DNA from: Rhodospirillales bacterium
Lineage (GTDB): Bacteria > Pseudomonadota > Alphaproteobacteria > Rhodospirillales > UBA2165
Assembly (NCBI GenBank): GCA_012960465.1
Contig: DUBF01000008.1
Coordinates: 1 to 47,630 of the forward strand
Length of the DNA: 47,630 nt
Reading direction: 5' to 3'
Shown here: positions 36,122-44,091 of the stretch, piece by piece
How positions within the stretch are numbered: the first letter of the stretch is position 1
Layout of the letters: every line of letters begins with the position of its first letter
Position numbers and translations under genes: made by a program
Notes under the pieces: model-generated
Databases searched by the model: none
What the model was told of the DNA's origin: nothing
Seen by the model: only the letters and a program-made list of their open reading frames with translations

Positions 36122-36136
36122 GTTCTACTGTAGAAC
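36122..36136. promoter_or_regulatory. 15-bp palindrome, candidate operator upstream of mbtH
   Basis: A perfect inverted repeat, GTTCTAC-T-GTAGAAC, sits about 10 bases upstream of the -35 box of the mbtH promoter. That position suits an activator or a dimeric regulator controlling the NRPS operon. No regulator gene is recognisable in the window. Confidence 0.5.
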
Positions 36137-36170
36137 ACATATATTTATATATTGGTTTTTACAATTATAA

Positions 36171-36216
36171 CTATAAATCACATCAGTACGCCCCTATAAA
36201 TCACATCAGTACGCCC
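36171..36216. repeat. Two perfect tandem copies of a 23-bp unit
   Basis: The unit starting CTATAAATCACATCAG and ending TACGCCC occurs at 36171-36193 and again at 36194-36216, followed by a 4-base start of a third copy. It lies just upstream of the mbtH regulatory region. Confidence 0.9.
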
Positions 36217-36645
36217 CTATCAGCTCTACCCTTGGAACTAACTTGGCAACAAGCACATGTCTGTAGAAAATGGCTACCACTATCACTCGATCTGATACAA
36301 AACAATATCCCAAGACGAATAAAGCCAACATCATTAAGTTCGGGGCATGATCGTTTCCACAAAGGGTGACGCTCTGCTGAACGTGGAATTTTCCGTACTC
36401 TGGTGACAGTGATCAAAGATAAAGTCATTCAGTGTCAGGTGTTCGTACATGAGAATTTCCGATTATAAGGTTTATAAAACGGAAAGTTCTAAAAAAATAT
36501 TTTTTTGTACTTATCCTGCCAATATTTTTTAGAATTGATCAAAAATCTGAGAGTAGAACAAGATAATCGCATACAGCCACAAAAATAAGCCATACTGACT
36601 AAGTTTCTTATCTATTGTTGCTTTCAATGGAAACACTGATGTGTA
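36217..36645. other. Non-coding or decayed stretch between the NRPS operon and DUF697-like gene
   Basis: A minus-strand open frame of 75 codons (36201-36428) exists, but its composition (many Cys, Ser and Arg, no recognisable motif) and lack of a ribosome-binding site make it doubtful. Plus-strand frames read like a decayed protein with scattered stops. It may be an old IS remnant; I cannot assign a family. Confidence 0.4.
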
Positions 36646-37152
36646 CTATGCTTCTTTCTTAATATTATTAGCTTTAGCTTTAGCTGCATTGATATTACTT
36701 TTCATATCATCTTTGGCACTATCAACATCTAGATCATCTAGATTGCCATTGTTTTCAAAGTGCTTAACAAAAATTCGACCTACCGCATAAGTTGAACCAC
36801 CCGCTAGAGTTGCCATCGAGATACCTCCTGCAACCTGCCCAAAAAATGGTATTAGTTTTACCACACTGGATAACAAGCCTAGACCAGCAATAGGAACAAT
36901 CGAACCTAATAAGGCATACAGGATAGTTCTGGTACGTTTTTCTGAAAAAGGAACATCGTAGATTTTAGAAAGCGAATGTACCATCTTGACTTGTATTCCG
37001 ATAAGAGCAACAAAATCAACAATCGGTAACGGGATAATCCCCGTTCCCATACTGTAAACTACATAGTTTTTTACAACCATATTAGCCTGAGAGTCTTCGT
37101 CCTTTACTACCGAATATCCAGAAAGCTCGGCACTTGCATCTTCTGTTGTCAT
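36646..37152 (-). CDS. DUF697-family inner-membrane protein
   Basis: A 168-residue protein with the DUF697 signature MGTGIIPLPIVDFVALIGIQ followed by VKMVHSLSKIYDVPF. Hydrophobic segments lie at roughly residues 36-52, 76-97 and 100-125, the last two Gly-rich. The acidic N-terminus and the Asp/Lys-rich tail should be cytoplasmic. A clear ribosome-binding site, AAGGTGA, stands 6 bases before the ATG. Family members are found alone or fused to GTPase domains and have no settled role. Nothing ties it to peptide synthesis except location. Confidence 0.75.
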   Translation of the reverse strand: MTTEDASAELSGYSVVKDEDSQANMVVKNYVVYSMGTGIIPLPIVDFVALIGIQVKMVHSLSKIYDVPFSEKRTRTILYALLGSIVPIAGLGLLSSVVKLIPFFGQVAGGISMATLAGGSTYAVGRIFVKHFENNGNLDDLDVDSAKDDMKSNINAAKAKANNIKKEA

Positions 37153-37563
37153 AGTTAATCACCTTAATTGTGTATAAAAGATTACTTATGTAAAAATTAA
37201 AATAAGAAATTGTATTTAGATAAAATAAATCCACCCGCCCAGGAATTTAATTTAAATTCATTATGCATTTTTAGGGTAGTAAATTAAATTTACAAAGTCA
37301 AGATATTATTAGGTAGTGCTTGAACAACCGCTGCCAGCCATGGAGAGCGAACGCGAGGACGCCGAAGGCATTAGCGGTCGCGTTAAGTTTTTACCGTTTG
37401 CTTGGGCTGGGATGCCCAAAACAAGCTTTCGTAAAAATAGCGACTCCCCGTAATGCCGTTTTTTTTAAGTGGGTTTGAATGTGTGGTTTTATTGACGCTT
37501 ACGTTGATAGGCTGATTTTTTTGTTGGGATCTAATAACTCCTTGACTTTATGGCTTAAGATTC
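37153..37563. other. IS-end debris with possible IS66-type right end
   Basis: Gene-free stretch. Positions 37321-37452 are GC-richer than the surroundings and include a copy of the dispersed palindromic repeat. CGCTTAC at 37496-37502 is the inverse of the GTAAGCG that opens the IS66-type relic at 42748, so this may be the right end of a lost IS66-like element. No intact transposase frame remains. Confidence 0.4.
37403..37452 (+). repeat. Dispersed palindromic repeat, copy 1
   Basis: Fifty bases matching 42998-43047 at 49 of 50 positions. It starts with a hairpin (TTGGGC / GCCCAA around TGGGAT) and continues AACAAGCTTTCG, then AATAGCGACTCCCCGTA. A diverged reverse copy is at 45390-45438. Confidence 0.85.
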
Positions 37564-38247
37564 CTATTTTTCTGTGTTTATACATAAAAAATATTTATAG
37601 CCTTGAATTATTGAAACCATTTCAATAAGATTTAGTTCTTTAAAAAGGACATCACTACCAATTAAATTAAGCTGTTTTACATCAAAGTACAAACCCATTC
37701 CCATTGCTTTAATAATAGCTTCTTTTGCAGAAAACACTTTAAAGAAGAACTCCTGCTGCTCTCCTTTGGATTTTAATCGATTGAAATGAACTTGTTCTGA
37801 TTGGTGCATAATTTCATTCGATAATGCAGAAACGTCCAACTGTAAATCTATATACTCAATATCAATACCAACAGGGAATCGATCAGAAATACACACTGCA
37901 ATATACTCCATTGAATATGAAATATTAAAATGTAAATCTGGATATTTACTTAAATAAGGTTTTTTGTATTGGTTGAAACTAATACTGAAATCTGTAATAC
38001 CGTAGTATTTATATAAATAGTTATATAAATAATTTCGAGCTAATATTCGTTTTAACCTATCCCTTTCTAATTTATATTTATTAATTTCTTTTTTTTGTAC
38101 CAATGGAATTATAGTACTTTCAATAAATAGGTTCTTATTTAAATTTATCAGAACAACATCACAACCTTGCACATGTGAAATATTCTCAATATCAAAATCA
38201 GGAGATATACAATAATTAAACTGATTATACATTTTACTTAGTACCAT
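37564..38247 (-). CDS. Sfp-type 4'-phosphopantetheinyl transferase
   Basis: A 227-residue enzyme that transfers the phosphopantetheine arm of CoA to carrier-domain serines, needed by the seven carrier domains of the two NRPS proteins. The family motifs are present: VGIDIEYI with D129 and E131 (Mg binding) and FSAKEAIIKAMGMGL at residues 172-186, with E176 and K180. The length fits the Sfp/EntD group. Two start codons are possible (residues 1 and 6); neither has a clear ribosome-binding site. Base composition is strongly AT-rich. It lies on the same strand as the NRPS genes but is separated from them by the DUF697-like gene and IS debris, so it is probably its own transcription unit. Confidence 0.92.
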   Translation of the reverse strand: MVLSKMYNQFNYCISPDFDIENISHVQGCDVVLINLNKNLFIESTIIPLVQKKEINKYKLERDRLKRILARNYLYNYLYKYYGITDFSISFNQYKKPYLSKYPDLHFNISYSMEYIAVCISDRFPVGIDIEYIDLQLDVSALSNEIMHQSEQVHFNRLKSKGEQQEFFFKVFSAKEAIIKAMGMGLYFDVKQLNLIGSDVLFKELNLIEMVSIIQGYKYFLCINTEK

Positions 38248-38393
38248 TATTATTTAATAACTTATCGGCACGCATACAAAACAAACTCTCAATTCGTATA
38301 ATAAGTGCATAGCCTCTGAATAAAACAACTAGCAATAAATTAAAAGTTTAAAATCTGACACATTAAGTTATTTTTACTTATTCCCTCGAAATA

Positions 38394-38570
38394 TCATAAG
38401 TCATCTGGTCTTTTATTCTTAGATACAAATACTAATAACATACCGATTAGCGGAGTAAGCACCAAAGATGCAAAAAAATAACCCCAAAACCCCATTACCC
38501 GGTACCTCCCTAAATATGCGACTATTGCACTGATTATTATCAGCGCAATAGCTAAGTAAATTGTTATCAC
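38394..38570 (-). CDS. 58-residue small membrane protein
   Basis: A short gene starting with GTG at 38570, with a strong ribosome-binding site (AAGGGG, 7-base spacer). The protein begins MITIYLAIALIIISAIVAYL, a transmembrane helix. A GRYRVMGFWGYFF link leads into a second helix, SLVLTPLIGMLLVFVS, and a charged tail. The 'G-R-x-R-x-x-G-F-W-x-x-F-F-x-S-L-x-x-(S/T)-P-(L/I)-I-G' pattern occurs in many small bacterial membrane proteins of unknown function. It sits between the phosphopantetheinyl transferase and IS relics. Confidence 0.7.
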   Translation of the reverse strand: MITIYLAIALIIISAIVAYLGRYRVMGFWGYFFASLVLTPLIGMLLVFVSKNKRPDDL

Positions 38571-38702
38571 GTATTAACCCCTTTATGATTTCACATTGTT
38601 ATTATGTTTTAAAATTGTTGCTGTTACTGAGTAGTGTATTGCCTCCCCGATGTCCAGACCAATTTTTTCCTAAGTTAAGATAATCTGAAGTTTACTAAAA
38701 TC

Positions 38703-39073
38703 TCATAAAGCCACTATGCGTAGTAAAACCCCGACTACTGAATTCACAGAGGAGCTAATATATTTTGGATACACCCTATCAAAACCAGGGCCAAAAATAG
38801 CTTCGGCGATGATGCGTCGGACATCTAAAAAGGAAAAACTGGTTCGCCCCCTTCACTTTATGCCGACGTTCCGGGTTGATTTTTAGACGATCAGCATTAA
38901 CCCATGCCACCATTGTTGCCATCATACAGAAGTTCAAGTAGTTGGTCGCCATTTGTGCATTTCAATACTGGCTTTTCTGATTTTCCATTTCTTGCTTGAG
39001 CTCTTTGAATCTGGATTCGATTTTCCACCTTGCCCCATAATACTCAGCCATCTGTGTGTATGTGCGTAATGGA
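38703..39073 (-). pseudogene. IS4-type transposase C-terminal relic
   Basis: The minus-strand frame reads QMAEYYGARWKIESRFKELK, the 'YxxRWxIExxFKxLK' region of IS4-type DDE transposases. It continues past an in-frame TGA into NYLNFCMMATMVAWVNADRL and a KVKG segment, then after a frame shift FLDVRRIIAEAIFGPGFDRV to a natural-looking stop at 38703-38705. One nonsense codon, one frameshift and no N-terminal half show it is dead. Confidence 0.75.
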
Positions 39074-39196
39074 CAAGTAAAACAGGACACATTCTTAGAC
39101 TGTTTTTCTATGGAATTCACGCTCAAACTCTATAAGGTGATTGATAGCGCAATTTAGGTGCGTTCACTTACCATTATAAAAAAACTAGGTAATCAA

Positions 39197-39906
39197 TCAT
39201 ACTGAGCTTTGCTGCATTTTCATGATATCCAGATGATTGCGGCACTCTTTACTCGCATATTGGCTGCAACGATCCGAATGATATAGTGGTCCAGGCCTGG
39301 GGTTTCTGCGCCAAAAAGCTATCTGCAAGGTATCTAAACATAGCGAGGTACGCATATGATCATTAATCCTCCAATCCCACCACTTGGCGTGAAAACAAGA
39401 CGATAACGACAGCGACATAAAACAGCCTTTAAGTATCCCAACGTAGGTAATATTGGTAGTCTACACTTTATTTGACACGTTACCTGTCAACTGACGGTCA
39501 AGCTCGTTTGGCGAGATCGCACCATTGTGATCGCTGTCAGTCGTCACTTTATTCCAAGCTCTGCCATCAATCGCGTTACTTGATAACGCCCTGCCTTAAC
39601 GCCTATTTTACTGAGTGCATCTGCCATGCGACGACTTCCATACACTTGTTTATTTTCATAAAAAATCTGCTCAACTTTCTCTTTAAGTTCAGCTTCTTCT
39701 TTGGTTTTATTCTGCCTGTCAGAATTATTTGTCCAGGCATCATAAGCACGGGTACTGACTCTCATAGCGCAACATATTACGGTCACAGGGTATGCCTTCT
39801 GTTGCTCACGAATAAATGCGCCTCTTATTCGGCTTTTTGCACAAAGAAGACACGAGCCATCCTGGCGCAATGGTGTAACGAAGTAGAAGTCTGTAATCTC
39901 CGCCAT
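39197..39906 (-). pseudogene. IS3-family OrfB transposase, degenerate
   Basis: The first part (39906-39544) has the OrfB start-region block (SRIRGAFIREQQKAYPVTVI) and the conserved YGSRRMADALSKIGVKAGRY. A frameshift near 39540 leads to KVTTDSDHNGAISPNELDRQ, then an in-frame TAG replaces the Trp of the 'VWTTDITY' motif. The last part (39418-39197) carries the integrase-core block HSDRCSQYASKE and stops at MQQS, missing the C-terminal Glu region. It is clearly inactive. A plus-strand frame of 152 codons over the same DNA is its antisense shadow. Confidence 0.82.
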
Positions 39907-40090
39907 ATTAACCTTTGCAAAAACAGTTAAAGCGCATTGGTCTGACGTTGTTCACTTCTTTGAATTACACATCACAAACGGACTATTGGAAGGCATTAAT
40001 AGCAAGGTTCAATTAGCCAAAAAACGCACTAAGGGTTACTGCAATATCAACAACTTTATCAATATGCTTTACTTTCTCTGTAGAAAATGA
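39905..40090 (+). pseudogene. ISL3-family transposase C-terminal relic
   Basis: The plus-strand frame reads HITNGLLEGINSKVQLAKKR, then GYCNINNFINMLYFLC, and stops at 40088-40090. 'NGxxEGINxxxxxxKRxxxGYxNxxNF' is the end of ISL3/IS204-type transposases. The rest of the gene is gone. A second, more decayed relic of the same protein end is at 45280-45387 on the other strand. Confidence 0.78.
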
Positions 40091-40219
40091 AGTTTGATTG
40101 CCCACTGTACTTCACACAGAGCCTTATATTTTAATGACCTTAAAATATGGGCTTGCATGATTTTAGGTGTTATGCTTAACAAATAATTTTCAATAAAAAA
40201 TATTAGCTAGTAAATTCCA

Positions 40220-41089
40220 ATGTCTAAAACAAAAACATTTGCTAAACGCTTTAAGCTCTGGATTACAGATCAATTACCCATACTTGTTGTGATGAGTATG
40301 ATTATTTTACTAATAGTTGTGTTTTTTGCCAAAGACATGTTTATTAGCATTCATTCAGGTGAGGCGGGTGTATTTTATCGACGTTTTAGTTTTGATTCTA
40401 GCTCTAAGGGCACCCAGGTAGGCTATATTTTTCCAGAGGGATTACACCTTATCTTGCCATGGAATAAAATGTTCATTTATTCGATGAGAGTGCAAACTAT
40501 TAAACATGACATGAAAGTTTTAAGCATGAAAGGCTTGCCCATTACTTTAAAATTGGCTGTTCGTTTTCGCCCTGAGTATGAAATGCTAGGTCTGCTGCAA
40601 CAACGAGTAGGCCCTGAATATATCCAGCGAATTTTATTGCCGCAAATTGAATCGGTCATACGAATTAAAGTTGGAAATGTGAGTGCTGAAGATGTTTATA
40701 CTAATGCTGAAGGTGTGATGACTAAAATATTAAATACGGCCATTTCCCAAACCAGACGGAACTTTATTATCGTCGAAGCCATTATTATTCGGGAAATAGA
40801 TTTACCTAAATTAGTCCAAGTTGCAATAGAAAATAAATTGGTGGAACAGCAAATACTGCATAAATATGTTTTTTCTCTGGAGGTTGCAAAGAAAGAAGCT
40901 TTAAAAAAAGTGATCGAGGCGAATGGTATCAAAGAATATCAAAAAATTATTTCGACCAGCTTGACAGATAAACTTATAAAATGGCAGGGTGTGCAAGCAA
41001 CTCTGTCCTTATCAAAATCGGAAAATGCTAAGGTCGTCGTGATTGGAGCTGGTAAAGATGGTTTGCCCATAATTCTTGGTAACCAATGA
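40220..41089 (+). CDS. SPFH/Band-7 (prohibitin-like) membrane protein
   Basis: A 289-residue protein with a short cytoplasmic N-terminus, one transmembrane helix (about residues 20-37, LPILVVMSMIILLIVVFF) and an SPFH domain from about 45 to 230, including GEAGVFYRRFSF, FPEGLHLILPW, VRFRP and the REIDLP segment before the helical region. This is the prohibitin/HflC-like arrangement, with the domain expected on the periplasmic side and likely to form ring-like oligomers. Its stop overlaps the start of the downstream ligand-binding lipoprotein (ATGA), so the pair is coexpressed. There is no protease or flotillin operon partner here. Confidence 0.85.
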   Translation: MSKTKTFAKRFKLWITDQLPILVVMSMIILLIVVFFAKDMFISIHSGEAGVFYRRFSFDSSSKGTQVGYIFPEGLHLILPWNKMFIYSMRVQTIKHDMKVLSMKGLPITLKLAVRFRPEYEMLGLLQQRVGPEYIQRILLPQIESVIRIKVGNVSAEDVYTNAEGVMTKILNTAISQTRRNFIIVEAIIIREIDLPKLVQVAIENKLVEQQILHKYVFSLEVAKKEALKKVIEANGIKEYQKIISTSLTDKLIKWQGVQATLSLSKSENAKVVVIGAGKDGLPIILGNQ

Positions 41090-42624
41090 TGCGGATATTC
41101 ATGCTATTACACGGTGTGAACTTCAATCTGATGCGAAACGTTGTGCGATTTATTGTAATTGGCTTCGTTTTTCTGCTCCTTGGATGTAGCGATGATGTTG
41201 ATCTATCACTGAAGTCGAGAAATTCCTACACAAATTTTCAAGATAAACTTTCCTCTTGCCAAGTTAATTTTAATAATAATACTTTTCAAACTGTGTTTGC
41301 TAAGTGCAATATTGACTTCGTTAATATTGAAGACTGCCTCGATGAATCTACCTGTTATAAAAAGCGTGAATCAATCTTTAACGATTATGATTTGATTCAA
41401 AAAAAACAATGTCAAATATACGAAAATCTAGACAGGCTTTGTCAGAAAGGTTATGAACAAGAACAATGGTTCATCAACCACAGATTAATCAAATTTGATG
41501 GCCCGGTTGCAAAACAATTGTTCTCATTCATGGGAGTTTACTTCAACAGACTATGGTGGAAAAGTAAACCCTTCCTAACACAGAAAAGTTATATTGATAT
41601 AGCTGTTGTAGCAAACGATGGAGACAAGCAATCATTTTATGATGGCGCTCAATTAGCAGTTGATTTGTATAATGACCATGGCGAACTAAAAACTAGAAAG
41701 CTAAGACTTATTCGGCATTCAGTTGAACGCAATGCTGGCTATTTGGTAAGACTATCGAATAAAATTCAAAATACAAAGTCTGTGATAGCGGTGATTGATA
41801 CCACACAAAGTCTATATAGCCCATTAATTTCTGAAATGTACGAGAAGGCAGGTTTACTGCATTTATTAACTTCAACATCGCAAAACAATATACTGCGGGA
41901 GAATATGCGGTTAAATTTCAGATTAATAGCTACTAACCAAGCGCTGGCAGAGGAATCGGCAAAATTCTGTGCTAAAAAATCGTATCGCAAGTTGGCTATT
42001 TTGACTGATTTTGACTCCGATGCAGCCCTTGAGCTGTCCAGAGCCTTTTATATTCATGCGGAGAAGCTTGGTGTTGAAGTTGTTTATTGGAACAGCTTTT
42101 TTAAAACAACTCAAGATTTTACTCAGATCATTTTGGATTCAGCTGAACTTAGTGTAGACGCTATATACATAGCGACAGAACACCCTGAGCCAGTGGTGGA
42201 GATCATGAAGCAAGCAAAATTGATGGGGTTTTCTTCGTTGAAGTTTCTCGGTACTGAATCATTGGAACAACAAAGTTTTTTGACACAATACAGAAAAACC
42301 ACTAATGGTTTAATTGTCCCTTCCGTTTTTAATAAATCAAACAAAGCAAATGAAAATGTATCTTTTATTAGCTTATATCAAAAAAAATATGGCTTTACTC
42401 CTGATTTGCATGCAGCCGTAGCTTATGATGCTGTTAATTTGATAGCCAACAGTATAAATGTAGTAACTTCGACTTTATCTTTTGATCTGGCATCTGGTTT
42501 GCGCTATGGCAATACTTGGGAAGGGGCCAATCAGGCATATAGTTTTGATGAAATAGGTAATTTAAAAAAACCTTTTATCGTTTTTAAAGAATTACAGAAA
42601 GGGCTATTTAAAGAATTGAAGTGA
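41086..42624 (+). CDS. Lipoprotein with type-1 periplasmic ligand-binding domain (Peripla_BP_6-like)
   Basis: A lipoprotein signal ends in FVFLLLGC (Cys34 from the first ATG, Cys19 if translation starts at Met16, which gives a more usual signal length). Ser at position +2 suggests sorting to the outer membrane. Residues 40-160 form a Cys-rich region of unknown type. From about 165 to 500 the sequence resembles branched-chain amino acid-type binding proteins (YIDIAVVANDGDKQSFYDGA, GAQLAVDLYN, AILTDFDSDAA, AAVAYDAVNLIA). No permease or ATPase follows. It is coupled by a 4-base overlap to the SPFH protein. It may sense or bind a ligand, or act like LpoA-type lipoproteins that use this fold structurally. 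Confidence 0.75.
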   Translation: MMRIFMLLHGVNFNLMRNVVRFIVIGFVFLLLGCSDDVDLSLKSRNSYTNFQDKLSSCQVNFNNNTFQTVFAKCNIDFVNIEDCLDESTCYKKRESIFNDYDLIQKKQCQIYENLDRLCQKGYEQEQWFINHRLIKFDGPVAKQLFSFMGVYFNRLWWKSKPFLTQKSYIDIAVVANDGDKQSFYDGAQLAVDLYNDHGELKTRKLRLIRHSVERNAGYLVRLSNKIQNTKSVIAVIDTTQSLYSPLISEMYEKAGLLHLLTSTSQNNILRENMRLNFRLIATNQALAEESAKFCAKKSYRKLAILTDFDSDAALELSRAFYIHAEKLGVEVVYWNSFFKTTQDFTQIILDSAELSVDAIYIATEHPEPVVEIMKQAKLMGFSSLKFLGTESLEQQSFLTQYRKTTNGLIVPSVFNKSNKANENVSFISLYQKKYGFTPDLHAAVAYDAVNLIANSINVVTSTLSFDLASGLRYGNTWEGANQAYSFDEIGNLKKPFIVFKELQKGLFKELK

Positions 42625-42747
42625 CTACTCAGCCTAAATAATTAAAAAAGTATAATACCCAAATCTTTAGCGATGTGAGGGATCGATTCATTAGAGTCTA
42701 GCGTGTGTTAACCGCAGATTCTTTAAATTCTGATGTATAAGTATTTA

Positions 42748-43055
42748 GTAAGCGATTAATTGTCAGCGTAATTCACAGCAGCCCACATCAATGCCACACT
42801 ATTCCCATCGTTAAATACCACGGGGATTTTTAAATGACGGCATTAGAAAAAATACAGGTTAGAACTTTCTGGCCTATTCACATAGAGCACTGGCAAGCCT
42901 CAGGGCAATCCCAGGCGGCCTGGTTATTTTCTGATACCCCAGCAGGTGCTCGTGCCAGTGCAATACATTACAGTCTAATAGAAACAGCTAAAGCAAATGG
43001 GCTGGGATGCCCAAAACAAGCTTTCGCAAAAATAGCGACTCCCCGTATTTTTTGA
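42748..43055 (+). pseudogene. IS66-type deletion derivative (TnpA start joined to TnpC end)
   Basis: A terminal GTAAGCG (42748-42754) resembles IS66 inverted-repeat ends. The 73-codon frame at 42834 begins like IS66 TnpA (HWQASGQSQAAWL). It then jumps directly to the C-terminus of TnpC (FSDTPAGARASAIHYSLIET, AKANGL) and ends in a copy of the dispersed palindromic repeat. A large internal deletion produced the fusion. It cannot transpose by itself. Confidence 0.7.
42998..43047 (+). repeat. Dispersed palindromic repeat, copy 2
   Basis: Matches 37403-37452 at 49 of 50 positions; the single difference is C for T in the middle. It forms the last codons of the IS66-type fusion frame. Confidence 0.85.
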
Positions 43056-43154
43056 TAGAGTCTAGCTTAAACTATTGTCTTGATTTCGGGATCCACTATA
43101 GGTCACTATAGTCGGCTTTATGCAAAATAGATTTGAATATCTAATCTAGGTGGA

Positions 43155-43778
43155 TTAGGAGCCTATAGAATCTGAGATAAATTTTACATCGTCTATATTC
43201 TTAAGCCATCCAGTATGTGATTCATTAAGTTTTTTTATAATTAAATTGCAATCATCGCCTAAATATTCTCTTAAGTGATTATCTGATGTTTGTGTGACAT
43301 AATATTCATCCATTAATATAGCCTCTTTAATATCATTTATATTGAGTTGATCTTGAAAGGTAGCCTCATCAATATTTTCTAATTTGCCGGCTTTAAATAA
43401 AATAATCTCAGAATGGAGGCTAGAAAACTTTTTCTTTGGCCTGTACTTATGATTTATATTTTTTTTATGTTTCTGATTCAGTGTGTCACTTAATGCCATT
43501 GACGATGCTTGTTTATGGTTAAAATATGAGTCTATCAAAACAACCCTTGAAACCAAGTTGCTATCTTCTATGAGCTGCCTTGCTATTTCAAAAGCCAATA
43601 CGCCTCCAAAGCTCCATCCAATTAACTGATACGGCCCAATAGGTTGAATTCGTTTAATATGCAAAATATATAATGATGCTAATTCTTCAAAAGAGACATT
43701 TTCTATCGATTCAACACCGATGCCACTTATTTTGAGTGCCTGTGGAACACTTCCACGATTTTCAGTGTATGACGATAT
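43155..43778 (-). pseudogene. Orphan NRPS-type thioesterase fragment, 5' truncated
   Basis: The minus-strand frame from 43778 reads NVSFEELASLYILHIKRIQP, then GPYQLIGWSFGGVLAFEIAR. This is the nucleophile region of type I NRPS thioesterases (GWSFG), followed by VVLIDSYF (Asp region) and SHTGWL (catalytic His region). About 60-70 residues at the start of a normal domain, including the 'F/PGGG' oxyanion segment, are missing. A stop (TAA, 43781-43779) lies just upstream. It is probably the leftover end of another NRPS gene destroyed by deletion, next to the IS66-type relic. A shortened stand-alone type II thioesterase starting at TTG 43664 is less likely. Confidence 0.72.
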
Positions 43779-44091
43779 TTATTGATGGACAGTGACCTGA
43801 TTTTCATTTAATATTTATCTGTAATATACGGCATTATGAATCCTAGGCTTTGGAACAGTTTCTGCACTATAATTCCTTTGAAAAATTAAGCCTTTAAAAT
43901 AAAATTTCCTAGTTTGCCTAAGTACAGAAGAATAGATGTTTACCGGATAATAGAGCTCGTTAATGGAATCATTAAGATAAGTCTAACAAAGTTTTGGGAT
44001 ATGCGCTTATGACTTGAATTCAGGACTGATTTAAATAAACGCTTGATCTGTTATTGCCTTAACCAAAGCATAATTACTAATTATATTTCGA
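43779..44091. other. Intergenic stretch, no gene recognised
   Basis: AT-rich spacer between the divergently placed thioesterase fragment and the lipoprotein gene. It holds no open frame of note, no transposase motif and no strong hairpin. It should contain the promoter of the lipoprotein gene, but no convincing -35/-10 pair was found. Confidence 0.45.

Noticed and set aside
36171-36216. CRISPR-like repeat
   Set aside because: The two copies are directly adjacent with no spacer between them.
36201-36428. Minus-strand 75-codon open frame
   Set aside because: No ribosome-binding site, no recognisable motif, begins inside the tandem repeat area; probably chance or debris.
39472-39930. Plus-strand 152-codon open frame
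   Set aside because: It is the antisense of the IS3-family OrfB relic, whose conserved motifs read on the minus strand.
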